Shown: positions 1 through 8,945, counted from the first letter of the stretch. The stretch is 64,000 nucleotides of DNA from Chryseosolibacter sp964551035 (GCA_964551035.1 CAZKBK010000006.1:62001-126000), one strand, 5' to 3'. Numbers and translations: made by a program. The notes: generated by a model not told the origin, from the letters alone.

Positions 1-485
1 ACTTCCGTAACGATTTCCTCTTGGCCATCCGCAATATTTGTCAGTTGTTCGCGCAAAACCTCCATTTCGACGATGTCGTCTTCTGAAACAAAAGGGTTGA
101 ATTCAAACTTTCTAATGTTCTCCGCAGTAGCAAGGTCAATCTTAAGGAAGTCAGCGAGGCCTTCCTTTGTGGATTCGTCTGTCAACAAATTCATCTTGAC
201 AATTGCATTCTGGATTACCTGCGTGTTTAGGTAGTCACAGTTCAGCACTAAGGTTGACTTGTAGAACTTCTTTTTGAGGACTTCGGAATACAAAACGCCA
301 ATCGCCAATCCTGCGACGATTATTGCGGCAAAGAACCGGCGGTTGAAGACCATTAGGTTCCTTAAAATGGCAAAAAAGTATAATATAGACCACAAGAAAC
401 TCCTTGCCCCCCTTCCGATCGCCCGAAATACAGAATTCAAGTCAACTTCTTCAGACGTTTCCGAATTTTTTTTTGCTTCGTCCAT
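1..485 (-). CDS. Wzz-like chain-length determinant / polysaccharide co-polymerase, N-terminal part (cut by window edge)
   Basis: Reading leftwards from an ATG at 485, an open frame of 161 codons runs off the left edge. It encodes an acidic, Glu/Asp/Ser-rich N-terminus, then an aromatic stretch and a basic segment leading into a hydrophobic helix (FFAAIIVAGLAIGVLYSE, about residues 60-77), followed by an extracytoplasmic part beginning KKKFYKSTLVLN. A short cytoplasmic tail, one membrane helix and a beta-rich periplasmic start are the layout of Wzz-type chain-length regulators, which set polymer length together with Wzy. The neighbouring flippase and polymerase genes fit. The second membrane helix expected near the C-terminus is outside the window, so the family call is inference. 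Transcribed divergently from the polysaccharide operon. Confidence 0.6.
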   Translation of the reverse strand, partial: MDEAKKNSETSEEVDLNSVFRAIGRGARSFLWSILYFFAILRNLMVFNRRFFAAIIVAGLAIGVLYSEVLKKKFYKSTLVLNCDYLNTQVIQNAIVKMNLLTDESTKEGLADFLKIDLATAENIRKFEFNPFVSEDDIVEMEVLREQLTNIADGQEEIVTE

Positions 486-814
486 AAAAGGCGTTATTGT
501 GCGAAGCAAAAGTAATACAGAATTTGAATATTCTTCATAATTTCGCGTTCCTTTTCGGCGGCAACGGGCGTAATAGTAAAGTGCAGTGGCGCGACTGGTC
601 TTTGTGACAGACGGAGGAACGGGCCTTGTTTTTTGGTTCTCATCACGAAATAGAATTTGGAGCAGGACCGACCTGTCTTAATTACTTAAAGTTCTATTTT
701 AGTTCCTCGCAACTCGCCTTGATCACTTAGGAGCTTATGATGAAAATGGAGTTTGGCGCTTTCCCTATCGCGAAAGCCTTTAAAATGAAGACGTAAAGAA
801 AGAGAAAACTATAT
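486..814. other. Divergent intergenic region between the Wzz-like gene and the polysaccharide operon
   Basis: About 330 bp separate the two divergent start codons. The left end holds the minus-strand -7 box at 507-514. No exact TAnnTTTG box is seen on the plus strand; the nearest AT-rich candidate lies around 675-705. An 18-codon ORF starts at ATG 737 and ends at 793, in front of the operon; its reality is unknown. No repeats, RNA gene or hairpin stood out. Confidence 0.5.
507..514 (-). promoter_or_regulatory. Bacteroidota -7 promoter box (TACTTTTG) for the Wzz-like gene
   Basis: The minus strand carries TACTTTTG, an exact match to TAnnTTTG, 21 nt before the ATG at 485. No clear TTTG -33 element is visible at the usual distance. 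Confidence 0.4.
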
Positions 815-1750
815 ATGAAGAACTTCGCACTAATTGGAGCGGCGGGATTTGTCGCTCCTCGACACTTGAGGGCCATAAAAGATACAGGCAACACGCTAAT
901 TGCTGCTGTCGATAAGCATGACAATGTTGGAATTCTTGACTCATACTTTCCCGACGCTGCCTTTTTTACCGAATTCGAACGTTTCGATCGCCACTTGGAA
1001 AAAAAGCGACGGGACGGCCAGTCGGTCGAGTATGTGAGTATCTGCAGCCCGAATTACTTGCATGATGCACACATACGTTTTGCATTGCGGCAGCACGCAA
1101 ATGCAATTTGTGAGAAGCCCCTCGTACTGAACCCATGGAACCTCGTGGCCTTGGAAGAGATTGAAAAGGAGACTGGAAAAAAGATATATAACGTCCTTCA
1201 ACTGCGGCTCCATCCCAGCATTCAAAAGCTAAGGGAGGAGGTGATGAAGGGACCTAAGGACAAGATTTATGATGTTGACTTGACCTACATTACATCGCGA
1301 GGTCACTGGTATTATCATAGCTGGAAAGGGGACGCTTCCAAGTCCGGTGGCATTGCAACAAACATCGGCGTACACTTTTTTGACATGCTGGCTTGGATTT
1401 TTGGAGACGTAAAACTTAACGTGGTTCATCGAACTCAACCAGACATGAGCGCCGGATTCCTTCAGTTCGAAAGGGCGCGCGTCCGCTGGTTCCTGAGCAT
1501 TAATTACGACCACCTACCCGCCGAAATTAAGCGCAGCGCCGGTAGGACCTACCGATCTATTCGGATTGAAACAAACGAAATTGAGTTCAGCGGAGGCTTT
1601 ACAGATTTACATACCCTGACATACCAAAAAATTCTCGAAGGGGATGGATTTACCCTAAATGATGCGAAGAAAAGCATCGAAATTGTTCACTCCATTCGAA
1701 ACCAGCAACCAAGCAGTACCACGACAGATAGTCACCCCTTCGTCAAATGA
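815..1750 (+). CDS. wlbA: WlbA/WbpB-type UDP-N-acetylglucosaminuronate 3-dehydrogenase (Gfo/Idh/MocA family)
   Basis: The 311-residue protein has an N-terminal nucleotide-binding fold starting FALIGAAGFVAPRHL and the segments DSYFPDAAFF, FERFDRH, YVSICSPNYLHDAHIRFAL and CEKPLVLNPWN that are characteristic of WlbA/WbpB. These enzymes oxidise C3 of UDP-GlcNAcA, the step before 3-amination in UDP-GlcNAc3NAcA and UDP-ManNAc3NAcA synthesis. The conserved Lys of EKP is residue 101, and a GGI..N.GVH segment ends at His187, both where the family has its catalytic residues. First gene of a tightly packed operon; its stop overlaps the next start (ATGA). A partner aminotransferase may be the gene at 12836, and a WbpI-like epimerase lies at 7696. 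Confidence 0.9.
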   Translation: MKNFALIGAAGFVAPRHLRAIKDTGNTLIAAVDKHDNVGILDSYFPDAAFFTEFERFDRHLEKKRRDGQSVEYVSICSPNYLHDAHIRFALRQHANAICEKPLVLNPWNLVALEEIEKETGKKIYNVLQLRLHPSIQKLREEVMKGPKDKIYDVDLTYITSRGHWYYHSWKGDASKSGGIATNIGVHFFDMLAWIFGDVKLNVVHRTQPDMSAGFLQFERARVRWFLSINYDHLPAEIKRSAGRTYRSIRIETNEIEFSGGFTDLHTLTYQKILEGDGFTLNDAKKSIEIVHSIRNQQPSSTTTDSHPFVK

Positions 1751-2982
1751 GATTGTCTGATTTCGAGAAAAACGTCCTGAAGCTCTCAGGTGGTACCTTT
1801 TTTGCACAACTTCTTTCACTCGCAGTTCTTCCTTTAATTTCCCGCCTTTATACGCCTGAGGAATTTGGTTTCTTGACGCTGGTCATGGTGTCCATGAATT
1901 TTCTTGCGATGATCTATCCGATGAAATACGATCAGGCAATTATTCTGCCCCCTAGGCAAGAAGAAGCAGTAAACATCGTCTTCGGCTGCTTTGCACTGGC
2001 TTGCTTATTCTCGCTTGGAGCAACGATTCTCTTTTTGTGCGGCGCCTTGGACTTTACGATTGATGGCTATTCCAGGTTCATCGTACTTTGGTACCTCGTT
2101 CCTATTGCCGCTTTGTCTCAATCGTGCATCCTGATTCTTCAAAACTGGCACTACAGACGCAGAGAGTTCGGCAAAGTATCCGTGCTCAAAGCAACTGACG
2201 CGCTTACCTTCACCGCGCTGTCAACTGGATTTGGCATCCTCAACCTCAGTCCTGGTCTCATCATTGCTCGTTTTGCTTCGCAGGTACTTCCCGCTGCCAT
2301 CATGCTAAAACGCTTTTTGTTTGAAGTAAAGCATCAGCCGCTTTCGCTTTCCGGCATTATACGCACGCTAAAGCAGTATCGGGATTTCCCATTGTTCCTT
2401 CTTTCGGGAAGTATACTTGGCAAAGGCGCTCTTGAAATGAACATGTTCCTATATAGCTATTTTTTTGGCAACAAGGAAGTTGGGTTAATCGGTTTCTGCA
2501 CACGAGTCCTTGCAATTCCAATCGGTGTGGTGACGCTCTCCGTTGGAAATGTCTTTAAAGAGCAAGCGGCCAGAGAAATCAGCGAAACAGGTACATGCAA
2601 GTCAACATTCCTTTCAACCGTTAAAAAACTCGCTGTTATTTCGGTTGTGCCGTTTGGAGTACTCTTCATTTTTGGTAGCGAAATCTTCCGTGTTGTATTT
2701 GGTGCCGAGTGGTCAACATCGGGCGCGTATGCAGAGATACTTGCCCCGAGCCTGTTTCTCCAATTCATCGCAAGCCCGGTTTCAACGATATTTTTGATAA
2801 GAGAAGCACAAAGGAGATATTTTGTATGGCAAGCGCTCTTTTTCGTTCTTGCGTTTGCCTCGATCATTCTCGGTGCGGCCTATGGCGATACTGCGCTTTC
2901 GCTGTTGCTTTTTTCCCTAACGACCGGAATAATGTACTCGATTAATCTGTTTTTGTCCTTCAAGCTGTCCATTGCAAAATGA
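1747..2982 (+). CDS. Wzx-type polysaccharide flippase (MATE/MVF superfamily membrane protein)
   Basis: This 411-residue, highly hydrophobic protein has about twelve predicted membrane helices spread over its whole length. Its N-terminus, LKLSGGTFFAQLLSLAVLPLISRLYTPEEFG, split here as GGTFFAQLLSL and ISRLYTPEEFGFL, is the signature of O-antigen translocases. It should flip undecaprenyl-linked repeat units across the inner membrane. The ATG at 1747 overlaps the stop of wlbA, and its own stop overlaps the next start, so the three genes are probably translationally coupled. Sequence alone does not tell the repeat unit it recognises. Confidence 0.88.
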   Translation: MRLSDFEKNVLKLSGGTFFAQLLSLAVLPLISRLYTPEEFGFLTLVMVSMNFLAMIYPMKYDQAIILPPRQEEAVNIVFGCFALACLFSLGATILFLCGALDFTIDGYSRFIVLWYLVPIAALSQSCILILQNWHYRRREFGKVSVLKATDALTFTALSTGFGILNLSPGLIIARFASQVLPAAIMLKRFLFEVKHQPLSLSGIIRTLKQYRDFPLFLLSGSILGKGALEMNMFLYSYFFGNKEVGLIGFCTRVLAIPIGVVTLSVGNVFKEQAAREISETGTCKSTFLSTVKKLAVISVVPFGVLFIFGSEIFRVVFGAEWSTSGAYAEILAPSLFLQFIASPVSTIFLIREAQRRYFVWQALFFVLAFASIILGAAYGDTALSLLLFSLTTGIMYSINLFLSFKLSIAK

Positions 2983-4043
2983 AGAAATACGCGAAACACC
3001 TGCTTTACCTCGCTATAATAAGTATTGTAGGGGGCATCATTCTTAGTGATTTTACAGAGCCAATTTCCGAACGATTTTCTATGCGCGTGATGACTTTCCT
3101 CAAGCACGGCACTTTTAAACCTCACGATCTGGACGATGAAAATATCCCTCGCCTTCTATACACTCAACTCAATGAAAAAAGGTACTATTATAACCCGGTA
3201 TACATCGGCGTGTATGCCCTGCATTACTACGACACATGGCTTGAGAATGGAGAAAATGACTATTTTTTGGAGTTCTATCATTTATTTCCTGATGACCAAG
3301 AACCCTTGCAGTCATTTCTCAATGCAGCAGACTGGTATCGCGCCAACATTGTGATCATTGAGCAGGATTCAATCAGGTACGGTGTTTATAAGTACGATTT
3401 CGAGTGGCCCGACTACGGCTTGGAAAAGGGATGGGTTTCAGGGATGGCCCAAGGACTTGCTGTGCAAGTGTTACTACGAGCCTATGATGTCACTTCCGAC
3501 GAGGAGTATCTCGCCACAGCAAAGTTGGCAGCCAATGCCTTCTTTGTTGAAGTGGCTAAAGGCGGTGTAACGCTAAAAGAGTCTCACGAAGCATGGTGGT
3601 TTGAAGAGTATGCGTCTAAAAAAGGAAATCATTCTTTTGTGCTCAATGGGATGTGCCATGCCCTTATTGCGCTAGGCGAATTGGCATCATATGATCGGAC
3701 TTATCGATTTCCTCTGCAAAAGGGCTTAAAATCGTTAGTTTCCAGCCTTGACCTCTATTACAACGGTTGGTGGTCCTCTTACGACCGGATTGGAACCCTC
3801 GCCAAATACAAATATCACCGGGTGAATATAAATCTTGTACGATATCTGTACAGCAAATACGGCAGGAGGGAACTCCTCGTGTATCGAACTTGGAACAGCC
3901 GGTCGCCACATTTTTTTCTCCGCGAATTCATTTATCAGTCACCAAACTACTTGGATTTCGCAATTTTGATCCTTAACGTCGGTTTCATTGCGATAGTTGG
4001 TTTAGTTATCTTTGCGGCCCTGAACATGCATCACAAGCCATAA
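2979..4043 (+). CDS. Membrane-anchored D-glucuronyl C5-epimerase-like protein
   Basis: The 354-residue protein has a membrane helix at each end (about residues 8-25 and 325-347) around a large soluble domain. That domain matches the C-terminal catalytic domain of heparan/heparosan glucuronyl C5-epimerases: GWVSGMAQGLAVQVLLRAY, then WWFEEYAS, SFVLNGMCHALIALGEL, GWWSSYD and finally a KYHRVNINLVRYLYSKYG helix with its conserved Tyr and His. Such enzymes invert C5 of uronic acid residues already in a polymer (D-GlcA to L-IdoA in the known cases). It sits between flippase and polymerase, overlapping the flippase stop, so its substrate is probably this locus's own polysaccharide. The family call is firm; the substrate is inference. 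Signal-anchor topology is consistent with a periplasmic active site. Confidence 0.82.
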   Translation: MKKYAKHLLYLAIISIVGGIILSDFTEPISERFSMRVMTFLKHGTFKPHDLDDENIPRLLYTQLNEKRYYYNPVYIGVYALHYYDTWLENGENDYFLEFYHLFPDDQEPLQSFLNAADWYRANIVIIEQDSIRYGVYKYDFEWPDYGLEKGWVSGMAQGLAVQVLLRAYDVTSDEEYLATAKLAANAFFVEVAKGGVTLKESHEAWWFEEYASKKGNHSFVLNGMCHALIALGELASYDRTYRFPLQKGLKSLVSSLDLYYNGWWSSYDRIGTLAKYKYHRVNINLVRYLYSKYGRRELLVYRTWNSRSPHFFLREFIYQSPNYLDFAILILNVGFIAIVGLVIFAALNMHHKP

Positions 4044-4046
4044 TCG

Positions 4047-5324
4047 ATGTCTCCTCGTCTCATATATGTCGTGGCCAATGTCGTGTTGATTTTCTTCCTG
4101 TACTGGCAGATCACGTTTATTATCTTCCCGGAAGTCGGCCACGCGTATCCTTTTTATGAGCCCGGGGAGCGTAGCACTTTCATTAGCCTTATTGGCGTAG
4201 TGCTTGCCCTTTCGCCCTCGCTCATGATCCGGCTAAAATCTGAAGTCCTTTCAGAAGTCATTCTTGGAATTCTTTACCCGATGCTCTATATACCGTCGGT
4301 TTTCTATTTATTCTACGTCGGCCGGATAAATGCCCCTGTGAAGGTTTTGGTTGGGTTGACCATGGCCGCAATCTTCATCGGTTTGATAATACTTAACAGC
4401 CGACTCCCTATGTTGAAGCTAGCAAACCCAAAACCTAGCATCAATCCTGGAATACTGATTTTTGCTTCTTTGGTCCTGTTTGTCGCAATATTGATCAAAC
4501 TCGGATTGCCGCAGGGCTGGGTAGACATAGCTGACGTATATAGCCAGCGCGATATATATAAGGAAACGTTGGATGATAGTAGCGGCATTTGGTCCTATGT
4601 CATGATTTGGACGTCATATGTTATTGTACCCTTCTTGCTTAGTTACAGCTTAGTTAAGAAGAACTTTTTAGTTGGTTGCCTGGCATGCTTAATGCAACTG
4701 ACGATTTACTTGCATTCGGGCTTAAAAAGTGTTGCTTTTTCTCTTCTTATTATCGTCGGCACCTACTTCGCACTGAAATTTGTTAAACGTATTGCATACA
4801 CCTGGACCCTTGCAATCTGCGGATTATTCGCGGTCTCAAATTTGCTTTACTACACTTTTCACTTCAAATTTCCTGCTTTACATTTCGTGCGCCGGATGTT
4901 TATTACCCCAGGCGTTCATTTTAGTCTATTTGTGGAATTTTTTGAGGAGCACAGATATTACATATTTTCCCATAGCATCCTATCGTCGTTTGTGTTAGAT
5001 CGATATGACCTGTCGCCCCCGCACGAAATAGCGAAAGCGTACTATCCATCTGAGGAGACTTCGGCTAACGCGAATATCTTTGGTGATGCATACGCCAATC
5101 TGGGGATTCCCGGGATGTTCGCAATTGCGCTACTTTTTCTCGTGGTCCTTAGAGTACTAGATACGGTGACAAAAGGCGTTCCTCTCGCATTCTTATTACC
5201 CTCATCGTTCTCACTTATATACGCCCTTTCGAACAGTGCAATGTTGACCATTCTACTTTCCTACGGGCTGTTTCTATATATCGTCCTTGTCTATCTCACG
5301 CGGCCGGCTCTTCAAAGACTATGA
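4047..5324 (+). CDS. Wzy-type O-antigen/repeat-unit polymerase
   Basis: A 425-residue polytopic membrane protein with roughly ten to twelve helices and almost no soluble domains. A larger periplasmic-type loop in the second half contains EETSANANIFGDAYANLGIPG, here noted as NIFGDAYANLG, a segment typical of oligosaccharide repeat-unit polymerases of the Wzy/EpsG type. Wzy proteins diverge strongly, so position matters: it follows the C5-epimerase by 3 nt and overlaps an O-antigen ligase-like gene. Predicted job: block-wise polymerisation of undecaprenyl-linked repeat units on the periplasmic side, with length set by the Wzz-like protein at the left edge. Confidence 0.75.
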   Translation: MSPRLIYVVANVVLIFFLYWQITFIIFPEVGHAYPFYEPGERSTFISLIGVVLALSPSLMIRLKSEVLSEVILGILYPMLYIPSVFYLFYVGRINAPVKVLVGLTMAAIFIGLIILNSRLPMLKLANPKPSINPGILIFASLVLFVAILIKLGLPQGWVDIADVYSQRDIYKETLDDSSGIWSYVMIWTSYVIVPFLLSYSLVKKNFLVGCLACLMQLTIYLHSGLKSVAFSLLIIVGTYFALKFVKRIAYTWTLAICGLFAVSNLLYYTFHFKFPALHFVRRMFITPGVHFSLFVEFFEEHRYYIFSHSILSSFVLDRYDLSPPHEIAKAYYPSEETSANANIFGDAYANLGIPGMFAIALLFLVVLRVLDTVTKGVPLAFLLPSSFSLIYALSNSAMLTILLSYGLFLYIVLVYLTRPALQRL

Positions 5325-6592
5325 TCCTGACGAGACAAAGATTGAATAGCCTTTTTGTCGATAGCTTGTGCTTGCTTGCATTTGCGATGCCGTTCTATCG
5401 GAAAGTGAGCACCTGGTCTCTCGTCCTTGTGGTAGCAATCTTTCTTGTCCGCGTATTGGTTATCAGACCCCGAATCAAATTTCCAGTATTGCCTCTAATG
5501 GGGCTTATCTTTTTTGCGGTAGCAATTGTAGGACTAGTGCATACGCAAAACCTAAGGCTTGGCTTTTTTGAGATTGAAAAGAGGCTCGGGCTCGCGATTT
5601 TTCCCATCATATTCCTTTTTACGGAAATTACTATACCAAGAAAACCCGTTTTAAAAGCTCTTGTGTATGGTTGTGCCGTCACGAGTGGATTATGTTTGGT
5701 CAATGCCCTGGTTCAGTCTATTGAAATTGTCGGCGGCCACATCTCCTTCTTTCCTGCGGTTTTAAACAAAGATTTATCGTTCGTCGAGAGTATTACCAAC
5801 GGAGGCAACAGGTTTTTCGGAGAATCCCTTTCAATTTTTGTTTCCCCCATCTATTTCGCAATGTACATAAACCTCTCCATCATCGCGATTACATACTACG
5901 GTTGCAAAAGAGGTTTAAACCGATACCACCTTTTTGGCATCGGCTACTTTTTGGTGGTCTTGTTTCTTTTGTCCTCAAAACTTGGCTTACTCACAATACT
6001 GGTATTCTCCATTGCCATTCCATTTTTTTTGAAGGGTCGACTACCAGCCCGAGCGAAGATGGGGGTCGGACTTTTCTTCATCCTTCTTCTTGTTGCAACC
6101 TTGACTAATCCAAGAATACAGTCAGTCTTCCACGAATACATGTCAGGAAAACTGAGTCTTGAGAAGAAGACCGGATACATCACGAGTACTCCCTTACGAT
6201 TGATGACGTGGTCGGCAAGTATCTCAATCATTGAAAGGCACCCGATAACTGGCGTAGGGACGGGCGATATGGAGGATGAAATGTACGCAACCTACCGAAC
6301 ACTCGGCTTTATGACGGCCCTTAAGATGGAATTAAATTGTCACAACCAATTTTTCGAGGAAATAGGCCGTTTCGGATTCCTTTTGGGAATTGTGCTTCCG
6401 GTAATGCTAATTTCAGGATTCTATTTTGCCCTTCGGCTTGGGAATATTTTAGGGGTCTCCTTTCTCATTTTGATTACAATTAATCTTCTGTTCGAGTCGG
6501 CGCTGGAACGATTCAACGGTGTGGTATTCTTTTCGCTTTTCTTTAATCTCTTAATGCAAGACAAACGATCCAACCTCGATCACGATGTATAA
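5321..6592 (+). CDS. O-antigen ligase family protein (WaaL/Wzy_C)
   Basis: The 423-residue protein has about eleven hydrophobic helices and one extended loop between helices in its last third. The loop carries ITGVGTGDMEDEM and later ELNCHNQFFEEIGRFGFLLG (given as CHNQFFEEIGRFGFLLG), matching the G.G.GD and N.HNQFLE...GI.G pattern of the O-antigen ligase domain PF04932. Members either ligate polymer to lipid A-core or polymerise units. Because a different Wzy-like protein directly precedes it, ligation of the finished polymer is the likelier role here. Start ATG overlaps the preceding stop by 4 nt; the stop lies 8 nt into the next gene. Confidence 0.78.
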   Translation: MILTRQRLNSLFVDSLCLLAFAMPFYRKVSTWSLVLVVAIFLVRVLVIRPRIKFPVLPLMGLIFFAVAIVGLVHTQNLRLGFFEIEKRLGLAIFPIIFLFTEITIPRKPVLKALVYGCAVTSGLCLVNALVQSIEIVGGHISFFPAVLNKDLSFVESITNGGNRFFGESLSIFVSPIYFAMYINLSIIAITYYGCKRGLNRYHLFGIGYFLVVLFLLSSKLGLLTILVFSIAIPFFLKGRLPARAKMGVGLFFILLLVATLTNPRIQSVFHEYMSGKLSLEKKTGYITSTPLRLMTWSASISIIERHPITGVGTGDMEDEMYATYRTLGFMTALKMELNCHNQFFEEIGRFGFLLGIVLPVMLISGFYFALRLGNILGVSFLILITINLLFESALERFNGVVFFSLFFNLLMQDKRSNLDHDV

Positions 6593-7703
6593 CGACCCAA
6601 CTATTTGCCACATTACCTCGGTGCATTATCGTTATGACACTCGCATTTTCCTAAAGGAATGTGCTAGTCTAGCGCAGCATTTCCCACGCGTGAATTTGAT
6701 CGTTGCCGACGGACTCGGAGATGAAGTAAAGAACAATATTCGAGTAATTGACGTGGGTCCAAAACCCAAAAATAAGTTGCTAAGATTTATACGGACGCCG
6801 TTAAAAATCTACCGAAAGGTCAGGGAATTGAATCCTGAGATTGTCCATTTTCATGATCCTGAGTTATTGCCATATGCGCTACTTATGCGCCGCCGTGCGC
6901 GAGTTATTTACGATGCTCATGAGGACTTTCCTAAGCAGGTCTTCAGTAAATCCTATATCAAACGATCGTGGAAACCAATCATTAGCCGATTTTCAGAATG
7001 GTTTGAGACCTTTGTCGCTAAACGTATTTCAGGCGTGATTGTCGCACTCCCGAAAATGAAACTGCGATTTCGGCAACTTGGAGTCGTCACGGAGAACATC
7101 AATAACTACCCACGGATTGGGGAACTTGCAAGTCATTCCGCCGACGCAAAAAAGGAGAGAGCTGTCGCATACGTTGGCATAATCTCCGACATTCGTGGAT
7201 CCGAGTTCTTAATCCGTGCGCTGCAAATTTGTAAGGTAAAATTGTACCTCGCTGGTGACTATGAAAGTGACGCATTTCGGAATAAACTGATTCAGATGGA
7301 GGGCTGGAAGTATGTTGAAGAACTTGGCAAGATTTCGCGGAGCCAAATGGCGGCGGTGCTAGGAAAGGCTTCTGCAGGAATAGTAACATTCCTGAACTTG
7401 CCCAACCACTATGAAGCGCAACCCAATAAGCTTTTTGAATATATGTCCGCCGGCATTCCAGTCATTTCTTCCAATTTCCCTTTGTGGATGTCAATCGTCG
7501 AGGGCAACAACTGTGGAATCTGTGTGGAGCCCACGTCACCTGAAGCGATCGCCCAAGCAATAACGCGCATCGTGTCGGACGTGGAAAATGCATATCACAT
7601 GGGATTGAACGGTCTCAAAGCTGTTCATGAGCACTACAACTGGGAAGCCGAGCGAGTTAAATTGATTTCGTTCTATGAGAAAATTTTGAGCCATAATGCA
7701 TAA
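6585..7703 (+). CDS. Family 4 (GT-B) glycosyltransferase
   Basis: The 372-residue protein begins ICHITSVHYRYDTRIFLKEC, a start typical of GT4 enzymes of Bacteroidota polysaccharide loci. It continues with VHFHDPELLPYALLMRR and VIYDAHEDFPKQ in the N-terminal Rossmann half. The C-terminal half has the donor-binding EX7E motif (EAQPNKLFE) followed by YMSAGIPVISSNF. It should transfer a sugar from a nucleotide donor to the lipid-linked acceptor with retention at the anomeric carbon. It overlaps its neighbours by 8 nt on both sides. Donor and acceptor cannot be told from sequence; in loci with WbpI-type epimerases the GT4 enzymes often use diamino-uronate donors. Confidence 0.85.
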   Translation: MYNDPTICHITSVHYRYDTRIFLKECASLAQHFPRVNLIVADGLGDEVKNNIRVIDVGPKPKNKLLRFIRTPLKIYRKVRELNPEIVHFHDPELLPYALLMRRRARVIYDAHEDFPKQVFSKSYIKRSWKPIISRFSEWFETFVAKRISGVIVALPKMKLRFRQLGVVTENINNYPRIGELASHSADAKKERAVAYVGIISDIRGSEFLIRALQICKVKLYLAGDYESDAFRNKLIQMEGWKYVEELGKISRSQMAAVLGKASAGIVTFLNLPNHYEAQPNKLFEYMSAGIPVISSNFPLWMSIVEGNNCGICVEPTSPEAIAQAITRIVSDVENAYHMGLNGLKAVHEHYNWEAERVKLISFYEKILSHNA

Positions 7704-8784
7704 ACTAATAACAATTATCGGAGCTAGGCCTCAATTCATAAAGGCTTCCATGGTTTCCATCGCACTCAGAAGATTTAGAAGCATCGAAGAGGTGATCATT
7801 CACACTGGCCAGCACTTTGATGATAATATGTCATCTGTCTTTTTTGACGAACTCCACATCCCCAAGCCGAAATTTAATCTTGACATTAATGGCGGTGGTC
7901 ATGGACAGATGACGGGAAGGATGATGGAGAAACTTGAAGCTATTATGATCGATGAAAAACCGGAGCTGGTCTTAGTGTACGGCGACACCAACAGTACCCT
8001 CGCAGGCGCATTGGCAGCAAAAAAATTGAGGATTCCGGTTGCACACGTCGAATCCGGCTTGCGCAGCTTTAATATTAGCATGCCTGAGGAAATTAATCGG
8101 ATATTAACTGATCGCCTAAGCGATCTTTTGTTTTGCCCCACGCAACATGCCATTGACAATCTCCGCGCTGAGGGCTTCCCTCACAAAGGCTCAAAAGTAC
8201 TGAAAACGGGCGACGTGATGCTCGACGCAGCCATTTACTTCAGCAATGCGCGGCCGAAGGACTTCCGCGGTGACCGGCATGGAGAATATGCTTTATGCAC
8301 CGTCCACCGTGCCGAAAACACCGACGACCCTAATCGTCTCGAGGGCATAATCAACGCCCTAAACGTCATTAACCAAGAACTTGAAATTGTTATGCCCCTC
8401 CATCCAAGAACCCGGGCAATTCTCACCAAACGAAACATAAAGGTCCATTTTAAGTTGATCGATCCGCTGGGCTATTTAGACATGCTTTCCGCAATCTCTA
8501 ACGCTCGTCTGGTATTCACAGATAGCGGCGGGCTGCAGAAGGAAGCGTATTTTTTTAAGAAACCCTGCGTTACCCTGCGCGATGAGACTGAATGGATCGA
8601 GCTCGTTAAGCTTGGTTACAATGTGCTGGCTGGCGCGGATTACCATAAAATCGTCAAGAGTTACAACCAATTCAAACACAAAAAGGTCCCGCTGAGAACA
8701 AATATTTACGGTAACGGGAAAACGAGCCATCAAATTGTCAAACACTTGCATACATTCTTGACAAAGGGAGCCAGGCTGCGGTAG
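7696..8784 (+). CDS. wbpI: WbpI/WecB-type UDP-sugar 2-epimerase (non-hydrolysing)
   Basis: The 362-residue protein shows the full set of UDP-GlcNAc 2-epimerase family motifs: TIIGARPQFIKASMV, HTGQHFDDNMS, VLVYGDTNSTLAGALAA, HVESGLRSFN, MPEEINRILTDRLSD, MPLHPRT and TDSGGLQKEAYF. The wording of the N-terminal third (QFIKAS, SVFFDEL.IPKP, LDINGGGHGQMTGRM) is closer to WbpI, which converts UDP-GlcNAc3NAcA to UDP-ManNAc3NAcA, than to WecB, which acts on UDP-GlcNAc. Together with the WlbA-type gene at 815 this points to a 2,3-diacetamido uronate pathway. The distinction from WecB needs a tree. It is the last gene of the overlapping operon. Confidence 0.85.
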   Translation: MHKLITIIGARPQFIKASMVSIALRRFRSIEEVIIHTGQHFDDNMSSVFFDELHIPKPKFNLDINGGGHGQMTGRMMEKLEAIMIDEKPELVLVYGDTNSTLAGALAAKKLRIPVAHVESGLRSFNISMPEEINRILTDRLSDLLFCPTQHAIDNLRAEGFPHKGSKVLKTGDVMLDAAIYFSNARPKDFRGDRHGEYALCTVHRAENTDDPNRLEGIINALNVINQELEIVMPLHPRTRAILTKRNIKVHFKLIDPLGYLDMLSAISNARLVFTDSGGLQKEAYFFKKPCVTLRDETEWIELVKLGYNVLAGADYHKIVKSYNQFKHKKVPLRTNIYGNGKTSHQIVKHLHTFLTKGARLR

Positions 8785-8937
8785 GGATCAAGCTAGCCTT
8801 TAGCAGTTTTCAAGCGGACGCCAGCTAGGTTCCCGCTTCTTCGCGCGGTCGTCTCGCAAATTTATGACCATTCATGACGGATGGCTGAGCCCTGTGAAAC
8901 TGGCCCTCGTGAGAACGTTCAAATCATAAAAAAGAAC

Positions 8938-8945
8938 TAAATTTG
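8938..8945 (+). promoter_or_regulatory. -7 promoter box (TAAATTTG) for the GT2 gene
   Basis: Exact TAnnTTTG match 36 nt before the ATG at 8982, in the 197-bp gap after the WbpI-like gene. It suggests that the GT2/SDR pair can be transcribed separately from the operon upstream. The rest of the gap shows no further structure. Confidence 0.4.

Noticed and set aside
737..793. 18-codon ORF as a leader peptide for the polysaccharide operon
   Set aside because: No attenuator hairpin or repeated codon pattern; could be chance in AT-rich DNA.
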